Positions 1 through 6,417 of a stretch of DNA of 10,144 nt are shown here, piece after piece. The position numbers and the translations under genes are program-made. The notes under the pieces are model-generated. The model was not told where the DNA came from. It saw only the letters and a list, made by a program, of their open reading frames with translations, and searched no databases. Source of the stretch: an uncultured Flammeovirgaceae bacterium (GTDB lineage: Bacteria > Bacteroidota > Bacteroidia > Cytophagales > Cyclobacteriaceae); NCBI GenBank assembly GCA_946886805.1, contig CAMPJM010000111.1:1-10144 (forward strand), read 5' to 3'. Numbering within the stretch: the first letter of the stretch is position 1; each line of letters starts with the position of its first letter.

Positions 1-1119
1 CACGAAACATTAAAAACCGGATTTGATAGGTCTCCCATGTTCAATGGAAGGATAAAAGGATTGGGACCAAGATACTGTCCTTCAATAGAAGATAAAATTA
101 ATAGGTTTTCTGAAAGAGACCGCCACCAAATATTTGTTGAACCAGAGGGTTGGAATACCGTGGAGATTTATGTAAATGGGTTCTCAACGTCATTGCCGGA
201 AGATGTTCAATACAATGCAATAAGAAAAATCCCAGGATTTCAAAATGTGAAAATGTTCAGGCCAGGGTATGCGATTGAATATGATTACTTTCCACCAACC
301 CAATTAAATACGACGCTAGAAACCAATTTGATTCAGAACTTGTATTTTGCCGGCCAAATAAATGGAACCACGGGCTATGAAGAAGCAGCATGTCAAGGCT
401 TAATGGCCGGCATAAATGCACATCTAAAAGTAAATGAAAAGGAGCCATTTATCTTAAATAGGTCACAAGCGTACATTGGTGTATTGATAGATGACCTTAT
501 TAATAAAGGCACTGAAGAACCGTATCGGATGTTTACCTCAAGAGCGGAATTTAGGATTCTGTTGCGACAGGACAATGCAGACTTGAGACTAACCGAAATT
601 GGTTACGGTATTGGGCTTGCATCAAGAAGCCGACTGGACAAAACAAATGCAAAGAAAGAAGCTGTAGCGCAAATTGAAAAAATTCTAAAAGCGGTAAAAG
701 TAAAGCCACAGGAAGTAAACGAAAGCTTGGGTGACCTCAATACTGCTACCATTAGAGAGAAAGTACCTGTCCATACCTTGTTGAAGAGACCAGAAATCGG
801 TGTGAGCGAACTTCTAAAAATGGACACCAACCTGGCGGAGAAACTTTCTTCTTTTTCAAAAGAAGCACTGCAACAAGCAGAAATCTTAATAAAATATGAA
901 AACTACATTGACAAAGAAGAAAAACTAGCAGAAAAAATGAAAAACCTGGAATCGTTTAGAATTCCAACGTTGTTCGATTTCGATAAGATTACCGCCCTGT
1001 CAGCAGAAGCAAGAGAAAAATTTAAAAAAATAAAACCCGAAACTATCGGACAAGCCTCAAGAATTAGTGGTGTATCACCAGCAGATATTTCCATTATAAT
1101 GGTCTACCTGGAAAAATAG
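1..1119 (+). CDS. mnmG: MnmG (GidA), tRNA uridine-5-carboxymethylaminomethyl modification enzyme, C-terminal part
   Basis: This is the last 372 codons of a protein usually about 620 residues long; the reading frame is open at base 1 and the N-terminal FAD-binding part lies outside the window. With MnmE, MnmG installs the cmnm5 group on U34 of certain tRNAs, using FAD, a folate C1 donor and glycine, in the cytoplasm. Seen in the translation are the family blocks RSPMFNG, GPRYCPSIEDKI, EPEGWNTVEIYVNG, RPGYAIEYDYF, the FAD-site block FAGQINGTTGYEEAACQG, and EEPYRMFTSRAEFR followed by DNADLRLTEIG. The C-terminal helical domain that contacts MnmE and tRNA ends in IGQASRISGVSPADISI, close to the family end, so the C terminus is intact. 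A one-base gap to the next gene suggests cotranscription. mnmG/gidA is a classical neighbour of oriC, and a DnaA-box cluster lies 2.8 kb downstream. Identity is secure. Confidence 0.97.
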   Translation, partial: HETLKTGFDRSPMFNGRIKGLGPRYCPSIEDKINRFSERDRHQIFVEPEGWNTVEIYVNGFSTSLPEDVQYNAIRKIPGFQNVKMFRPGYAIEYDYFPPTQLNTTLETNLIQNLYFAGQINGTTGYEEAACQGLMAGINAHLKVNEKEPFILNRSQAYIGVLIDDLINKGTEEPYRMFTSRAEFRILLRQDNADLRLTEIGYGIGLASRSRLDKTNAKKEAVAQIEKILKAVKVKPQEVNESLGDLNTATIREKVPVHTLLKRPEIGVSELLKMDTNLAEKLSSFSKEALQQAEILIKYENYIDKEEKLAEKMKNLESFRIPTLFDFDKITALSAEAREKFKKIKPETIGQASRISGVSPADISIIMVYLEK

Positions 1120-1120
1120 T

Positions 1121-2002
1121 ATGTACGAACGATTAAACGAATGCCCCAATTGCAAATCAGAAGAATTTAGAAATCACATGATTTGTAAAGACTTTTCGGT
1201 TTCACAAGAAAGCTTTGCCATAGTCAAATGTAAAAAATGTGAGTTACTCTTCACCAATCCCCGTCCTACGATAGAGAATTTACATAAATACTATCAGTCA
1301 GAAAATTATGTCTCACATGCAAATAAAAGTAATTCCCCCATCAATGCAGCATACAAATTTGCTCGTCTGTTTACGCTAAACAATAAAGTAAAACTAGTAA
1401 AGAAGTTTCATAAGAATGGGAATCTACTTGACTACGGATGTGGCACAGGAGCTTTCCTAAATGTGGCGAGAAAAAATGGATTTAATGTCACAGGTTACGA
1501 ACCAAGCAGCGACGCCCATAAAGAAATTGATAAAACGTTGAAGCCATCTATTCTTGACAAAATAGATGATTTAACTTTCAAAAAACATTTTCATATAATT
1601 ACTTTATGGCATGTGCTAGAGCATATCTTCGATCTTTCTGAAACGGTTGAGCGCTTAAAGAAAATGTTGCACCCGGAAGGCAGGCTCATTATAGCCGTAC
1701 CAAATAATGAATCGTATGATGCGACCTATTATAAGGAATACTGGGCAGCCTATGATTTGCCCCGTCACCTTTATCACTTTACTCCGAAAACCATTAAAGG
1801 ACTTCTTTCTAGTCATAAACTAAGAATAGAAAGCACGGATCCGATGCCTTTGGATTCCTTCTATGTGAGCCTATTGAGTGAAAAATATAAAACAGGATCA
1901 TCTAACTATGTGAAAGCAATTTCTATAGGGCTAAAATCAAATAAAATGGCCAAGAAAACTAATGACTATTCAAGCTTGATATATATTGTAAAGCGTTCTT
2001 AA
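1121..2002 (+). CDS. Class I SAM-dependent methyltransferase with N-terminal zinc-ribbon-like CxxC pair
   Basis: This 293-residue protein is a Methyltransf_23-like class I methyltransferase, probably cytoplasmic. Residues 8-40 hold C8-x2-C11 and C37-x2-C40, spaced like a small zinc ribbon. The Rossmann SAM-binding loop is LLDYGCGTG at 102-110, with acidic E127 at the end of strand beta2 (GYEP) as the likely ribose ligand. A motif WHVLEHI at 163-169 and the block YDLPRHLYHFTP at 201-212 match the family that methylates small molecules, sugars or lipid precursors, but the substrate cannot be read from the sequence. There are no membrane segments. The ATG at 1121 lies one base after the mnmG stop, so translational coupling with mnmG is likely. 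It may act on something unrelated to tRNA; the coupling alone does not prove a shared pathway. The fold call is strong, the substrate unknown. Confidence 0.9.
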   Translation: MYERLNECPNCKSEEFRNHMICKDFSVSQESFAIVKCKKCELLFTNPRPTIENLHKYYQSENYVSHANKSNSPINAAYKFARLFTLNNKVKLVKKFHKNGNLLDYGCGTGAFLNVARKNGFNVTGYEPSSDAHKEIDKTLKPSILDKIDDLTFKKHFHIITLWHVLEHIFDLSETVERLKKMLHPEGRLIIAVPNNESYDATYYKEYWAAYDLPRHLYHFTPKTIKGLLSSHKLRIESTDPMPLDSFYVSLLSEKYKTGSSNYVKAISIGLKSNKMAKKTNDYSSLIYIVKRS

Positions 2003-2042
2003 TATAACTATTTCCATATAAAATTATACTATTATCATAAAA

Positions 2043-2067
2043 CAGAATTAGAGGTAATTCAATTCTG
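2043..2067. repeat. Short inverted repeat CAGAATT / AATTCTG between methyltransferase and lipoprotein genes
   Basis: CAGAATT (2043-2049) and AATTCTG (2061-2067) are perfect complements around an 11-base spacer. It sits in the 89-bp gap before the lipoprotein gene. The stem is A+T-rich and no T-run follows, so it is a poor intrinsic terminator. It could be a weak attenuator, an operator, or chance. Confidence 0.35.
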
Positions 2068-2091
2068 ATAACATTACCCAATCCATTAATA

Positions 2092-3894
2092 ATGAAATAT
2101 TTCCTTTTTTCTCTGATTACTATTCTGTTCGCTTCTCTGTACCTCTATAGCTGTGCTAACAGAACCATGCCTACGGGGGGACCTAAGGACACTATACCGC
2201 CAACCTTGTTGAAAGTGGTCCCGGAAAATAAAAGTATTAATTTCGAGGAAGATCAAATAACGCTCACCTTTGACGAATTTATCAAAACAGAGGACATTAA
2301 CAACCAATTGATCATAACCCCGCGATTGGAAGAGGAGAATGAATATAAAGTTAATAAAAACACATTGACTATCGAATTAAATGAGGAACTAGATTCCAGT
2401 ACAACCTATACTTTCAATTTTCAAGACGCGGTACAGGACATCAACGAAAGTACCCCCGCAGAAGATCTTGTAATAGCTTTTAGTACCGGTACCTATATCG
2501 ATTCATTGTCTATACAAGGAACAATAACAGAACTCTTAACTAATAAACCAATAGAAGAGGCGGTTGTTGCGTTATATGAAGCAAATGATACACTGGATAT
2601 TTTTAACAGCAAGCCACAGTATTTTACCAGGACCAAAGAAGACGGAACCTATAAAATAGAAAATCTAAAAGCGGATACTTTCAAGATTTATGCATTTAAC
2701 GATCCGAATAATAATTTGACTGCCCAAAGTGACAAAGAGGCCTACGGCTTCATAGCAAATAATATCCTGTTAGATTCCTTAGTTACAACAATTAATATTC
2801 CGATAATAAGACGAAATATAAAAGAGTTTATGATACAAAGTGCGCGACCAAATGGTAAGTACTTTGAAGTGAAATTCAATAAATACGTCGACGATTATAA
2901 CATCAGGCTTTTAGACTCGGAACTGGATTCGCTTTTAAGCAACCCTATAGGAGAACAAAGTACCATTCGAATCTATAATACCATCACCGTAGATAGTGTA
3001 GGAGCAGAAATAACTGCCATTGACACTATTGGCCAAAAACTGATAGATACTGTATATGTAAAATTTCCGGAGACACAACGCCAAAGTGACCCTATAAGTT
3101 ATACACTTGTGCCGCCATCAAACGAATTAGTAGAAGAAAATTATGAAGGAAAAATAACCTTCAACAAACCTACTTTCATAGTTTCCCTTGACAGTGCCTT
3201 TGTATATTATGATAGTCTATTGGTGGATTCAATAAACCGATCGGAGATTACATGGAACAAATACCATAACATTCTAACGCTGAATAAAAAACTGGACCGA
3301 AGCATTCTGACGAAACTAAAAATGAGGAACGATTCTATAAAAACTTCCTCGCCAAAAATAGCTGACTCCTTAAAGACAACAATGCCGGCTAACCAAACCG
3401 AGGAACAACCATCGACGCAACCCAAGGAAATAAAATCTGATCCAGAAGCCAAAAAAGAAGATCAGCCAAAAAAAGTCAAAAATAAGTTTGAAAAGCCGGA
3501 TGCAAAATTGATCCTATTTTTAGGAAAACATACTTTTCAAAGCATAGAAAATGACACGATTCCAGAAATTTTAGCGCTTTACTCTTTCAAGGAAACCAAA
3601 GACATGGGACTAATAAAGGGAACTGTAAAGACTGATAAGAAAAACTATACAATTCAGCTATTGGATAAGGCCTTTAAACCGATCAAAGAAGCTTCTGATA
3701 CAAAAACCTTTGTTTTTGATCTTATACCACCTGGGGAATACCAATTACGTATACTAATTGATAATGATGAAGATGGTGTATGGGAGCCAGGAAATATTCT
3801 AAAGAACGAAGAGCCTGAAGACATATTTTTTATGACGGAACCGATTATTATAAGAGCTAATTGGGAAAGACTGTTAGAAGAAATTGAATTTTAG
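2092..3894 (+). CDS. Ig-like domain lipoprotein (Bacteroidota GGPKDTIPP type)
   Basis: This 600-residue protein is predicted to be an envelope lipoprotein. Its signal peptide (MKYFLF, then a hydrophobic stretch) ends in the lipobox LYSC with the lipidated cysteine at C21; the following residues ANR do not form the acidic surface-export signal of some Bacteroidota, so a periplasm-facing location is more likely. Right after comes PTGGPKDTIPPTLL, a hallmark of a widespread Bacteroidota family, then an SbsA-type Ig-like domain at about residues 35-135. A carboxypeptidase-regulatory-like beta-sandwich follows at about 145-210 (IQGTITE ... DGTYKIENLKADTFKIYAF). Residues about 410-470 are a charged low-complexity linker rich in K, E, P and Q. 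The tail has DNDEDGVWEPGN, a calcium-loop-like turn. The exact role is unknown; scaffolding or adhesion at the cell envelope is inference. The stop lies 24 bp before the first DnaA box. Confidence 0.85.
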   Translation: MKYFLFSLITILFASLYLYSCANRTMPTGGPKDTIPPTLLKVVPENKSINFEEDQITLTFDEFIKTEDINNQLIITPRLEEENEYKVNKNTLTIELNEELDSSTTYTFNFQDAVQDINESTPAEDLVIAFSTGTYIDSLSIQGTITELLTNKPIEEAVVALYEANDTLDIFNSKPQYFTRTKEDGTYKIENLKADTFKIYAFNDPNNNLTAQSDKEAYGFIANNILLDSLVTTINIPIIRRNIKEFMIQSARPNGKYFEVKFNKYVDDYNIRLLDSELDSLLSNPIGEQSTIRIYNTITVDSVGAEITAIDTIGQKLIDTVYVKFPETQRQSDPISYTLVPPSNELVEENYEGKITFNKPTFIVSLDSAFVYYDSLLVDSINRSEITWNKYHNILTLNKKLDRSILTKLKMRNDSIKTSSPKIADSLKTTMPANQTEEQPSTQPKEIKSDPEAKKEDQPKKVKNKFEKPDAKLILFLGKHTFQSIENDTIPEILALYSFKETKDMGLIKGTVKTDKKNYTIQLLDKAFKPIKEASDTKTFVFDLIPPGEYQLRILIDNDEDGVWEPGNILKNEEPEDIFFMTEPIIIRANWERLLEEIEF

Positions 3895-3917
3895 AGTCGA
3901 AAATGGGTTAACAATAT

Positions 3918-3926
3918 TGTGGATAA
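3918..3926 (-). promoter_or_regulatory. DnaA box, exact (TTATCCACA)
   Basis: The + strand reads TGTGGATAA, the perfect complement of the high-affinity DnaA box. It opens a run of same-orientation boxes; weaker ones begin 10 bp (3928-3936, two mismatches), 21 bp (3939-3947, two mismatches) and 41 bp (3959-3967, one mismatch) downstream. Confidence 0.85.
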
Positions 3927-3958
3927 CTATGGATTACTTGTGGACTAAAATTATTCAA

Positions 3959-3967
3959 TGTGGATTA
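3959..3967 (-). promoter_or_regulatory. DnaA box, one mismatch (TAATCCACA)
   Basis: The + strand reads TGTGGATTA, differing from the consensus complement only at the eighth base. It has the same orientation as the exact box at 3918 and lies about two helical turns after the weak box at 3939. Confidence 0.65.
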
Positions 3968-3987
3968 AAATCTTACAAGGTAATTTA

Positions 3988-4004
3988 TGTTGATAACATC
4001 AACA
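3988..4004. repeat. Palindrome TGTTGAT-AAC-ATCAACA inside oriC, overlapping a DnaA-like box
   Basis: Seven-base arms are perfectly complementary around a three-base centre. The left part, 3988-3996, reads as the one-mismatch DnaA box TTATCAACA on the - strand. It also marks the change from mostly minus-oriented boxes on its left to plus-oriented boxes at 4027 and 4054. It may bind a dimeric origin protein, or may be only a palindromic flank of a DnaA box. Confidence 0.55.
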
Positions 4005-4026
4005 AAGGCTCAAAGAAGGAACACTT

Positions 4027-4035
4027 TTATACACA
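4027..4035 (+). promoter_or_regulatory. DnaA box, exact to TTATNCACA (TTATACACA)
   Basis: All eight specified consensus positions match. It is plus-oriented and followed 27 bp later by TTATCCACT (4054-4062), which differs from consensus only in the last base. Confidence 0.8.
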
Positions 4036-4053
4036 AACTGAAGAACTGAACGT

Positions 4054-4062
4054 TTATCCACT
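4054..4062 (+). promoter_or_regulatory. DnaA box, one mismatch (TTATCCACT)
   Basis: Matches TTATCCACA except for the final base and has the same orientation as the exact box at 4027. Confidence 0.6.
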
Positions 4063-4117
4063 AAAAATCGGGTTGTAAACATGAAGTGTTATAGGGCTCT
4101 ATAAAGGATGTTTAGAG

Positions 4118-4137
4118 TGTCTATAAATTGTGGATTA
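4118..4137 (-). promoter_or_regulatory. Two tandem one-mismatch DnaA boxes, 11 bp apart
   Basis: 4118-4126 reads TGTCTATAA (box TTATAGACA) and 4129-4137 reads TGTGGATTA (box TAATCCACA). Both are minus-oriented and start 11 bp apart, one helical turn, as for cooperative DnaA binding. A plus-oriented weak site TTATAAACA follows at 4157-4165. Confidence 0.5.
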
Positions 4138-4203
4138 GCCAACACTTGTCTTAGTTTTATAAACAAACTTAATAGTCAAGAAAAATAATCAGAACTTTTC
4201 CAC

Positions 4204-4212
4204 TTATCCACA
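4204..4212 (+). promoter_or_regulatory. DnaA box, exact (TTATCCACA), bordering the unwinding element
   Basis: A perfect consensus box. It lies 14 bp before a 38-bp A/T-only tract, the usual arrangement of an anchoring box beside the duplex-unwinding element. Confidence 0.85.
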
Positions 4213-4214
4213 CC

Positions 4215-4264
4215 TTAATAAAGAACAATAATATTTATATAAATAAATTTAATTATTAATTAAA
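4215..4264. other. A/T-rich tract, probable duplex unwinding element (DUE)
   Basis: Of these 50 bases only 4223 (G) and 4226 (C) are not A or T, and 4227-4264 is uninterrupted A/T. It is flanked by exact DnaA boxes at 4204 (+) and 4275 (-). This is the most easily melted stretch noticed in the window. It probably also holds the promoter of the following gene, but no clear TAnnTTTG element is present. Confidence 0.7.
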
Positions 4265-4273
4265 CATGTAGAA

Positions 4274-6136
4274 ATGTGTATAACTTTTAAAAGTTTTACA
4301 AAACTGCTATTTATCATCTTATTAAATCTTGGCTTCTCAAATTACTTTGATTTAGCAGCACAAGATATAAACCAGTCTCAATTGGGCCGGCAATATTATG
4401 AGCAGGGGGACGTAGAAAAAGCAAGAAATATTTTTGAGAAGCTGGCAAAAAATAAAAATAATGTACCCTTAATTCATTCGGTTTATTTAGAAGTTTTATC
4501 CTCCTCTGGTTCAAAAGGTTTTGAGGAAGCAGTAGAATACCTTGAGAAAGTAAAAAAATGGTATCCAAATAACTTCAATTATAAAGCAGATGAGGCGCTT
4601 CTTTATCTCAATGCAGGTGACGATAAAAAGGCTGATAAAGTCTTGAATGATTTAGTTGAATCGGTCAAAGAAAATCCATTTCTTGTGAGGTCCACAGCAC
4701 AGTATTTTTTCCATAACGGACAAGCAGAATATGCTATCCAAACCTATCTGGAAGGAAGAAAGGCTTCTAAAAACCAAGCTGAGTATGCTATAGAATTGGC
4801 GAATGTTTACAGACGGGTAAACAAGAAAGATGCAATGATTGAGGAATATTTGAATTTCATCAATCAAAATCCTGAGAATCTCGCCTATGTTCAGAATGTT
4901 ATGCAAAATCTTCTAACTGAGACAGAAGATTTGGAATCTTTGGAAGCAGTACTGTATGATAAAATTCAAAAGAACCCGACGAATATTGTTTATAATGAGT
5001 TACTGATTTGGGTAAACATGCAATTGAAAAATTTCTATAATGCGTTTATCCAGGCCCGCGCCTTAGATAAACGAAATAATGAAGGTGGAAAAAGGCTATT
5101 GGACATTGGTATAATGGCCTTGCATAACAAAGATTTTGAAAACAGTGCCATCATATTTGAATACGTTATTGATAATTATAAATCCGGGTTTAACTATGAA
5201 ATTGCAAGAAGGTATCTGATCAAATCGAGGGAAGAGCTAGTAAAAATTAAGTTTCCCGTAGATAAAAAAGCTATTGAGAATTTAATTGCTGATTATGACC
5301 AGCTTATTGCAGACCTAGGTTTGAGCGGTGTTTCATTAGAAGCGATGCGAAGTAAGGCCCTATTGCATGCTTTCTATTTAAATCAAAAGGATACGGCAAT
5401 AGTCCTGTTGAAGAAAATTATAAATGTTAGACAGGCCGACCCCGAATTGGTGGCCAATGCAAAGCTGGATTTAGGGGACATATACCTTTTGATGGACCAG
5501 CCATGGGAATCCACCCTATTGTATTCACAAGTTGAAAAACTGCAAAAAGAGACACCAATTGGATACCTGGCAAAACTCAAAAATGCCAAGCTATCCTACT
5601 ATAAAGGAGATTTCGCTCTAGCACAAAGTCATTTAGATGTATTAAAGTTGGCCACCAGTAGGGAAATTTCCAATGATGCGATCTCTTTAAGTTTGCTTAT
5701 TCAGAATAATATTGCTTTTGACACTACACATGAGGCCATGGAGGATTATGCAGCCGTTGATCTTATACTTTTCCAAAACGATAGGAAGCGTGCATTGGTA
5801 AAATTGGATTCTATGCTTGTACGATATCCCGAACATTCCTTAACGGACGAGATTTGGTGGCGTAAAGCAAATATTTTGATGGAATTAGGGGAGTTTGAAG
5901 CCTCCGTTACCTATCTAGACCAGATAGTGAATAAATATCCCTATGACATTTTAAGTGACGATGCCTATTTTCTTATGGGCACGATTTTACAGGATTATCT
6001 ACATAAAAACGATGAAGCAATGGAAATTTACCAATCCTTGTTAAAAAAATATCCTGGTAGCCTTTTTACTGCCGAGGCGAGAAAACGCTTCAGAATATTG
6101 CGAGGCGATTTTGATAATAAAAAGGAAACATTATAA
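4274..6136 (+). CDS. Periplasmic tetratricopeptide-repeat protein
   Basis: This 620-residue protein begins with a signal peptide: basic MCITFKSFTK, hydrophobic LLFIILLNLGF, and a likely cleavage near LAA-Q at residues 29-30. The rest is helical and built of TPR-like units, from about residue 35 (QLGRQYYEQGDVEKARNIF) to the C terminus. The last repeats (ILMELGEFEASVTYLDQI, then NDEAMEIYQSLLKKYPGS) resemble the BamD/YbgF class of envelope TPRs. No enzyme domain is visible, so a role as a protein-interaction scaffold in the periplasm is the most that can be said. The ATG at 4274 is the only plausible start: an in-frame stop lies at 4250-4252, no other ATG precedes the signal peptide, and no Shine-Dalgarno is seen. 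The start codon lies in a DnaA box at the edge of oriC, so initiator binding could affect its expression. Confidence 0.85.
   Translation: MCITFKSFTKLLFIILLNLGFSNYFDLAAQDINQSQLGRQYYEQGDVEKARNIFEKLAKNKNNVPLIHSVYLEVLSSSGSKGFEEAVEYLEKVKKWYPNNFNYKADEALLYLNAGDDKKADKVLNDLVESVKENPFLVRSTAQYFFHNGQAEYAIQTYLEGRKASKNQAEYAIELANVYRRVNKKDAMIEEYLNFINQNPENLAYVQNVMQNLLTETEDLESLEAVLYDKIQKNPTNIVYNELLIWVNMQLKNFYNAFIQARALDKRNNEGGKRLLDIGIMALHNKDFENSAIIFEYVIDNYKSGFNYEIARRYLIKSREELVKIKFPVDKKAIENLIADYDQLIADLGLSGVSLEAMRSKALLHAFYLNQKDTAIVLLKKIINVRQADPELVANAKLDLGDIYLLMDQPWESTLLYSQVEKLQKETPIGYLAKLKNAKLSYYKGDFALAQSHLDVLKLATSREISNDAISLSLLIQNNIAFDTTHEAMEDYAAVDLILFQNDRKRALVKLDSMLVRYPEHSLTDEIWWRKANILMELGEFEASVTYLDQIVNKYPYDILSDDAYFLMGTILQDYLHKNDEAMEIYQSLLKKYPGSLFTAEARKRFRILRGDFDNKKETL
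4275..4283 (-). promoter_or_regulatory. DnaA box, exact (TTATACACA), overlapping the TPR gene start codon
   Basis: The + strand reads TGTGTATAA, matching all specified consensus positions. Its first two bases are the TG of the ATG at 4274, so the box is both the right edge of the origin and codons 1-4 of the TPR gene. Confidence 0.75.
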
Positions 6137-6290
6137 TTGAAGTTCTTTGGAATATTTGTTCTATATTAAGCTATATTTCAGTTAACTCGTGGGTAATTTA
6201 AAGGAGGAAATTTTACTCCATTCTTTAAAAAATTGTTTATCTTTTTCTATTTGAAAATTATAAGGAAATAACTTTTTTATCAAAATATAG

Positions 6291-6302
6291 TATGCATGCA
6301 TA
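6291..6302. promoter_or_regulatory. Perfect 12-bp palindrome TATGCATGCATA, candidate operator upstream of marR
   Basis: The sequence is its own reverse complement over 12 bp. It ends 11 bp before a TATGTTTG -7 element and so covers where the -33 element would be, a place where a bound repressor would block polymerase. MarR proteins bind palindromes as dimers and often control their own gene, so autoregulation is a reasonable inference; the palindrome is shorter than many MarR operators. Confidence 0.45.
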
Positions 6303-6313
6303 ATAATTTTTTG

Positions 6314-6321
6314 TATGTTTG
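6314..6321 (+). promoter_or_regulatory. Bacteroidota -7 element (TATGTTTG) for marR
   Basis: TATGTTTG matches the TAnnTTTG -7 consensus of Bacteroidota sigma-A promoters exactly. No TTTG is seen at the expected -33 spacing. Transcription would start near 6328, giving a leader of about 90 nt before the ATG at 6418. Confidence 0.5.
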
Positions 6322-6330
6322 TTTAATCAC

Positions 6331-6374
6331 AAATAATATCAGAATCGGATCTATTTCTTCAATTGATATTATTT
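6331..6374. repeat. 11-bp perfect inverted repeat in the marR leader
   Basis: AAATAATATCA (6331-6341) and TGATATTATTT (6364-6374) are exact reverse complements separated by 22 bases. The arm centres are 33 bp apart, about three helical turns. If transcription starts near 6328 the whole element is in the 5' untranslated RNA and could form a weak A/U stem; alternatively it is a two-site operator for the MarR protein. Confidence 0.55.
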
Positions 6375-6417
6375 AAACAGTAAAAATATTTATAAGTGGT
6401 TTTAATAATTGAAGCAG

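Larger units (their letters stand above)
3895..4290. other. Candidate chromosomal replication origin (oriC)
   Basis: This 379-bp gene-free stretch, plus the first bases of the next gene, is packed with DnaA boxes. Exact matches to TTATNCACA are at 3918-3926 (-), 4027-4035 (+), 4204-4212 (+) and 4275-4283 (-). One-mismatch boxes are at 3959-3967 (-), 3988-3996 (-), 4054-4062 (+), 4118-4126 (-), 4129-4137 (-) and 4157-4165 (+). With 35% each A and T, about 0.03 exact boxes would be expected by chance in this length on both strands. An A/T-only run of 38 bp (4227-4264) lies between the last two exact boxes and is a natural unwinding element. mnmG, a classical origin neighbour, is nearby, and G/C skew changes sign across the region. 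The boxes, unwinding element, neighbour gene and skew together make oriC the best reading; a DnaA-regulated or DnaA-titrating locus is the main alternative. Confidence 0.85.

Noticed and set aside
3884..4078. A 64-codon open frame starting inside the end of the lipoprotein gene
   Set aside because: It overlaps the real stop and runs through DnaA boxes in oriC; its translation shows no domain, and the DNA is explained by protein-binding sites.
6199..6223. Consensus Shine-Dalgarno TAAAGGAGG (6199-6207), and a possible GGAG/CTCC hairpin after the TPR gene
   Set aside because: No ATG and no open frame follow at suitable distance, and the hairpin has only four G/C-containing pairs with no clean T-run, so neither a gene nor a terminator can be supported.
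6409..6417. TTG at 6409 as the marR start
   Set aside because: An ATG lies three codons downstream and nothing in the sequence, such as a Shine-Dalgarno, favours the TTG.
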